From Planctomycetota bacterium (GTDB lineage: Bacteria > Planctomycetota > Phycisphaerae > WQYP01), in the NCBI GenBank assembly GCA_021828925.1, contig JAJZCT010000280.1:1-5134 (forward strand): DNA of 5,134 nt. The letters run 5' to 3'. Shown here in pieces: positions 4,084-5,134 of this stretch (positions are counted from its first letter, which is position 1; every line of letters starts with the position of its first letter). A program made the position numbers and the translations under genes. Below the pieces are notes generated by a model. That model was given only the letters and a program-made list of their open reading frames with translations. It was not told the DNA's origin and did not search any database.

Positions 4084-5134
4084 ATGACCGGCAGGCGATA
4101 CCCGACAATCCGGCTTTCTTGTTTTGGTGCTGCGACCGCGAAGCATCCGTCGGCGGAAAGCGTTTTTTCCGCGTGGCTTTCCGGGGAAGCGGCCCCGCCG
4201 GTTCCAATCCAACAGCCCGAAGATAATCTCTGGCGCACATTGACCACGCAGGCCATCACCGCCGCGCTTCCCCCACCGGAAGACCGCGAGAATTGTGGTT
4301 TAATTCTGGCTACGACCAAAGGGGACATGCACCTTGTGGAGGCATGGTTGAATTCCGGCAGCCAACCGCATGGGTCATCTGCCCCGCCGCTGCTTTCGGA
4401 CAATGTGCATGTGTTGGCCCGGCGATTTGGCCTTGGCGGTCCGACCATGGTTGTTTCCACCGCGTGCAGCTCGGGCTTAACTGCGATTATTGAAGCGGCC
4501 ATGATGGTGGAATCCAGGGCAGTAAACCAGATGGTCGTGTGTGCCGCTGATGTTGCCGGGGGATTTATTCAAGATGGGTTTCACGCCCTCAAAGCAATTA
4601 CCAGAACCCAATGCCGCCCGTTTGACCGGCAACGGGATGGCATAGCCCTGGGATCCGCGGCGGCAGCATGTCTGGTAACTTCCAGTGATCATTCGCAGTC
4701 CGGCATGCGCGGACCGAGTATCTTATTGGAAGGCTGGGGGATATCATGCGATGCTGCGCATCTGACAGCGCCGGATCGGGAAGCTTCGGGGCTTATTCGG
4801 GCCATAAACCTGGCCCTTGCGGGCATAAATGCCGACGATATTGACGCCGTGATTCTTCATGGCACGGGCACAGCCTACAACGACGCCATGGAGGCTTTGG
4901 CCGTACGCCGGGTGTTCAATCATCGGCCTCACCTTACAGCCGCCAAAGGGTTTCTCGGCCATACGCTGGGGGCCAGCGGGGTTATTGAGACAGCCTTGGC
5001 GGCATGGATGCTGGATCGGCAGGTGGTACCGGCGATTACCGGCCTTGAGGATCCGCAGTGGCCGGAATTGAATTTTGTCCGCACTTCCGCGACGGCCGCG
5101 CCGTTGAAACGCATCTTAAAAACAGCCACGCGGT
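4084..5134 (+). CDS. Beta-ketoacyl-ACP synthase, aryl-polyene/flexirubin type (3' end cut by window edge)
   Basis: Condensing enzyme that would extend an acyl chain with malonyl-ACP. The 350 visible residues run from ATG 4084 and remain open at the window end. The thiolase-fold triad is complete: Cys128 in STACSSG, His259 in HGTGTAYNDAMEA, and His293 in KGFLGHTLGASG. It should therefore be active and not a cysteine-less chain-length factor. The HGTxTxxNDxxE form resembles ketosynthases of aryl-polyene clusters more than FabF (HGTSTPAGD). The N-terminal part is short, with Cys at 128 against 163 in E. coli FabF. The opening segment IRLSCFGAATAKHPSAESVFSAWLSG still looks like a normal ketosynthase N-terminus, which supports the start. 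No strong Shine-Dalgarno is visible, only GAG two bases before the ATG. It is divergent from the PlsC-ACP-dehydratase operon and probably shares regulation with it. Only a short C-terminal part should be missing. Confidence 0.93.
   Translation, partial: MTGRRYPTIRLSCFGAATAKHPSAESVFSAWLSGEAAPPVPIQQPEDNLWRTLTTQAITAALPPPEDRENCGLILATTKGDMHLVEAWLNSGSQPHGSSAPPLLSDNVHVLARRFGLGGPTMVVSTACSSGLTAIIEAAMMVESRAVNQMVVCAADVAGGFIQDGFHALKAITRTQCRPFDRQRDGIALGSAAAACLVTSSDHSQSGMRGPSILLEGWGISCDAAHLTAPDREASGLIRAINLALAGINADDIDAVILHGTGTAYNDAMEALAVRRVFNHRPHLTAAKGFLGHTLGASGVIETALAAWMLDRQVVPAITGLEDPQWPELNFVRTSATAAPLKRILKTATR

Noticed and set aside
3911..4502. Minus-strand open frames running across the ketosynthase start
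   Set aside because: They are antisense to the ketosynthase and its promoter region, show no recognisable domain, and conflict with the clear catalytic motifs on the plus strand.
1..5134. CRISPR array, tRNA or rRNA genes, or insertion sequence
   Set aside because: No regularly spaced direct repeats, tRNA-like folds, rRNA-like sequence or transposase motifs were seen on either strand.

Overview
The window carries the start of a housekeeping gene, ftsY, followed by six genes that look like part of a secondary-lipid or polyene biosynthetic locus. Base composition is moderate, with G+C somewhat above half. The genes encode lipid acyltransferases, hotdog dehydratases, an acyl carrier protein and a ketosynthase of the kind found in aryl-polyene/flexirubin-type clusters. 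This suggests a Gram-negative (diderm) bacterium. The compact FtsY and CCGGC-rich intergenic hairpins are compatible with a PVC-type lineage (Planctomycetes/Verrucomicrobia), but I cannot fix the taxon from the sequence and hold that guess weakly.

Layout. Positions 1-779 (minus) hold the N-terminal 259 codons of ftsY, cut by the window edge. Positions 780-1078 are a non-coding divergent spacer with a REP-like inverted repeat. Positions 1079-2059 (plus) encode a stand-alone LPLAT-superfamily acyltransferase (COG4261-like). Its 3' end overlaps, tail to tail by 79 bp, a minus-strand operon at 3977-1981. That operon is transcribed in the order PlsC-like acyltransferase, ApeP-like hotdog dehydratase, acyl carrier protein, FabZ/ApeI-like dehydratase. 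Spacing is tight: an 8-bp overlap, then gaps of 16 and 12 bp. A 106-bp divergent intergenic region (3978-4083) follows, with a good sigma70-type promoter whose two boxes lie inside two perfect odd palindromes. From 4084 to the window end (plus) is a beta-ketoacyl synthase with a complete Cys-His-His triad, cut at its 3' end.

How the genes could work together (inference). The ketosynthase would extend chains carried on the phosphopantetheinylated ACP, and the two hotdog proteins would dehydrate 3-hydroxyacyl-ACP intermediates to enoyl chains. With no enoyl reductase in view, a conjugated polyene could build up. The PlsC-like and COG4261-like acyltransferases would move the chain or ordinary fatty acids onto a membrane anchor. 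A ketoreductase, starter-activating ligase, second ketosynthase or chain-length factor, thioesterase and MMPL/LolA export genes would be expected nearby but are not in this window, so the product class is a hypothesis.
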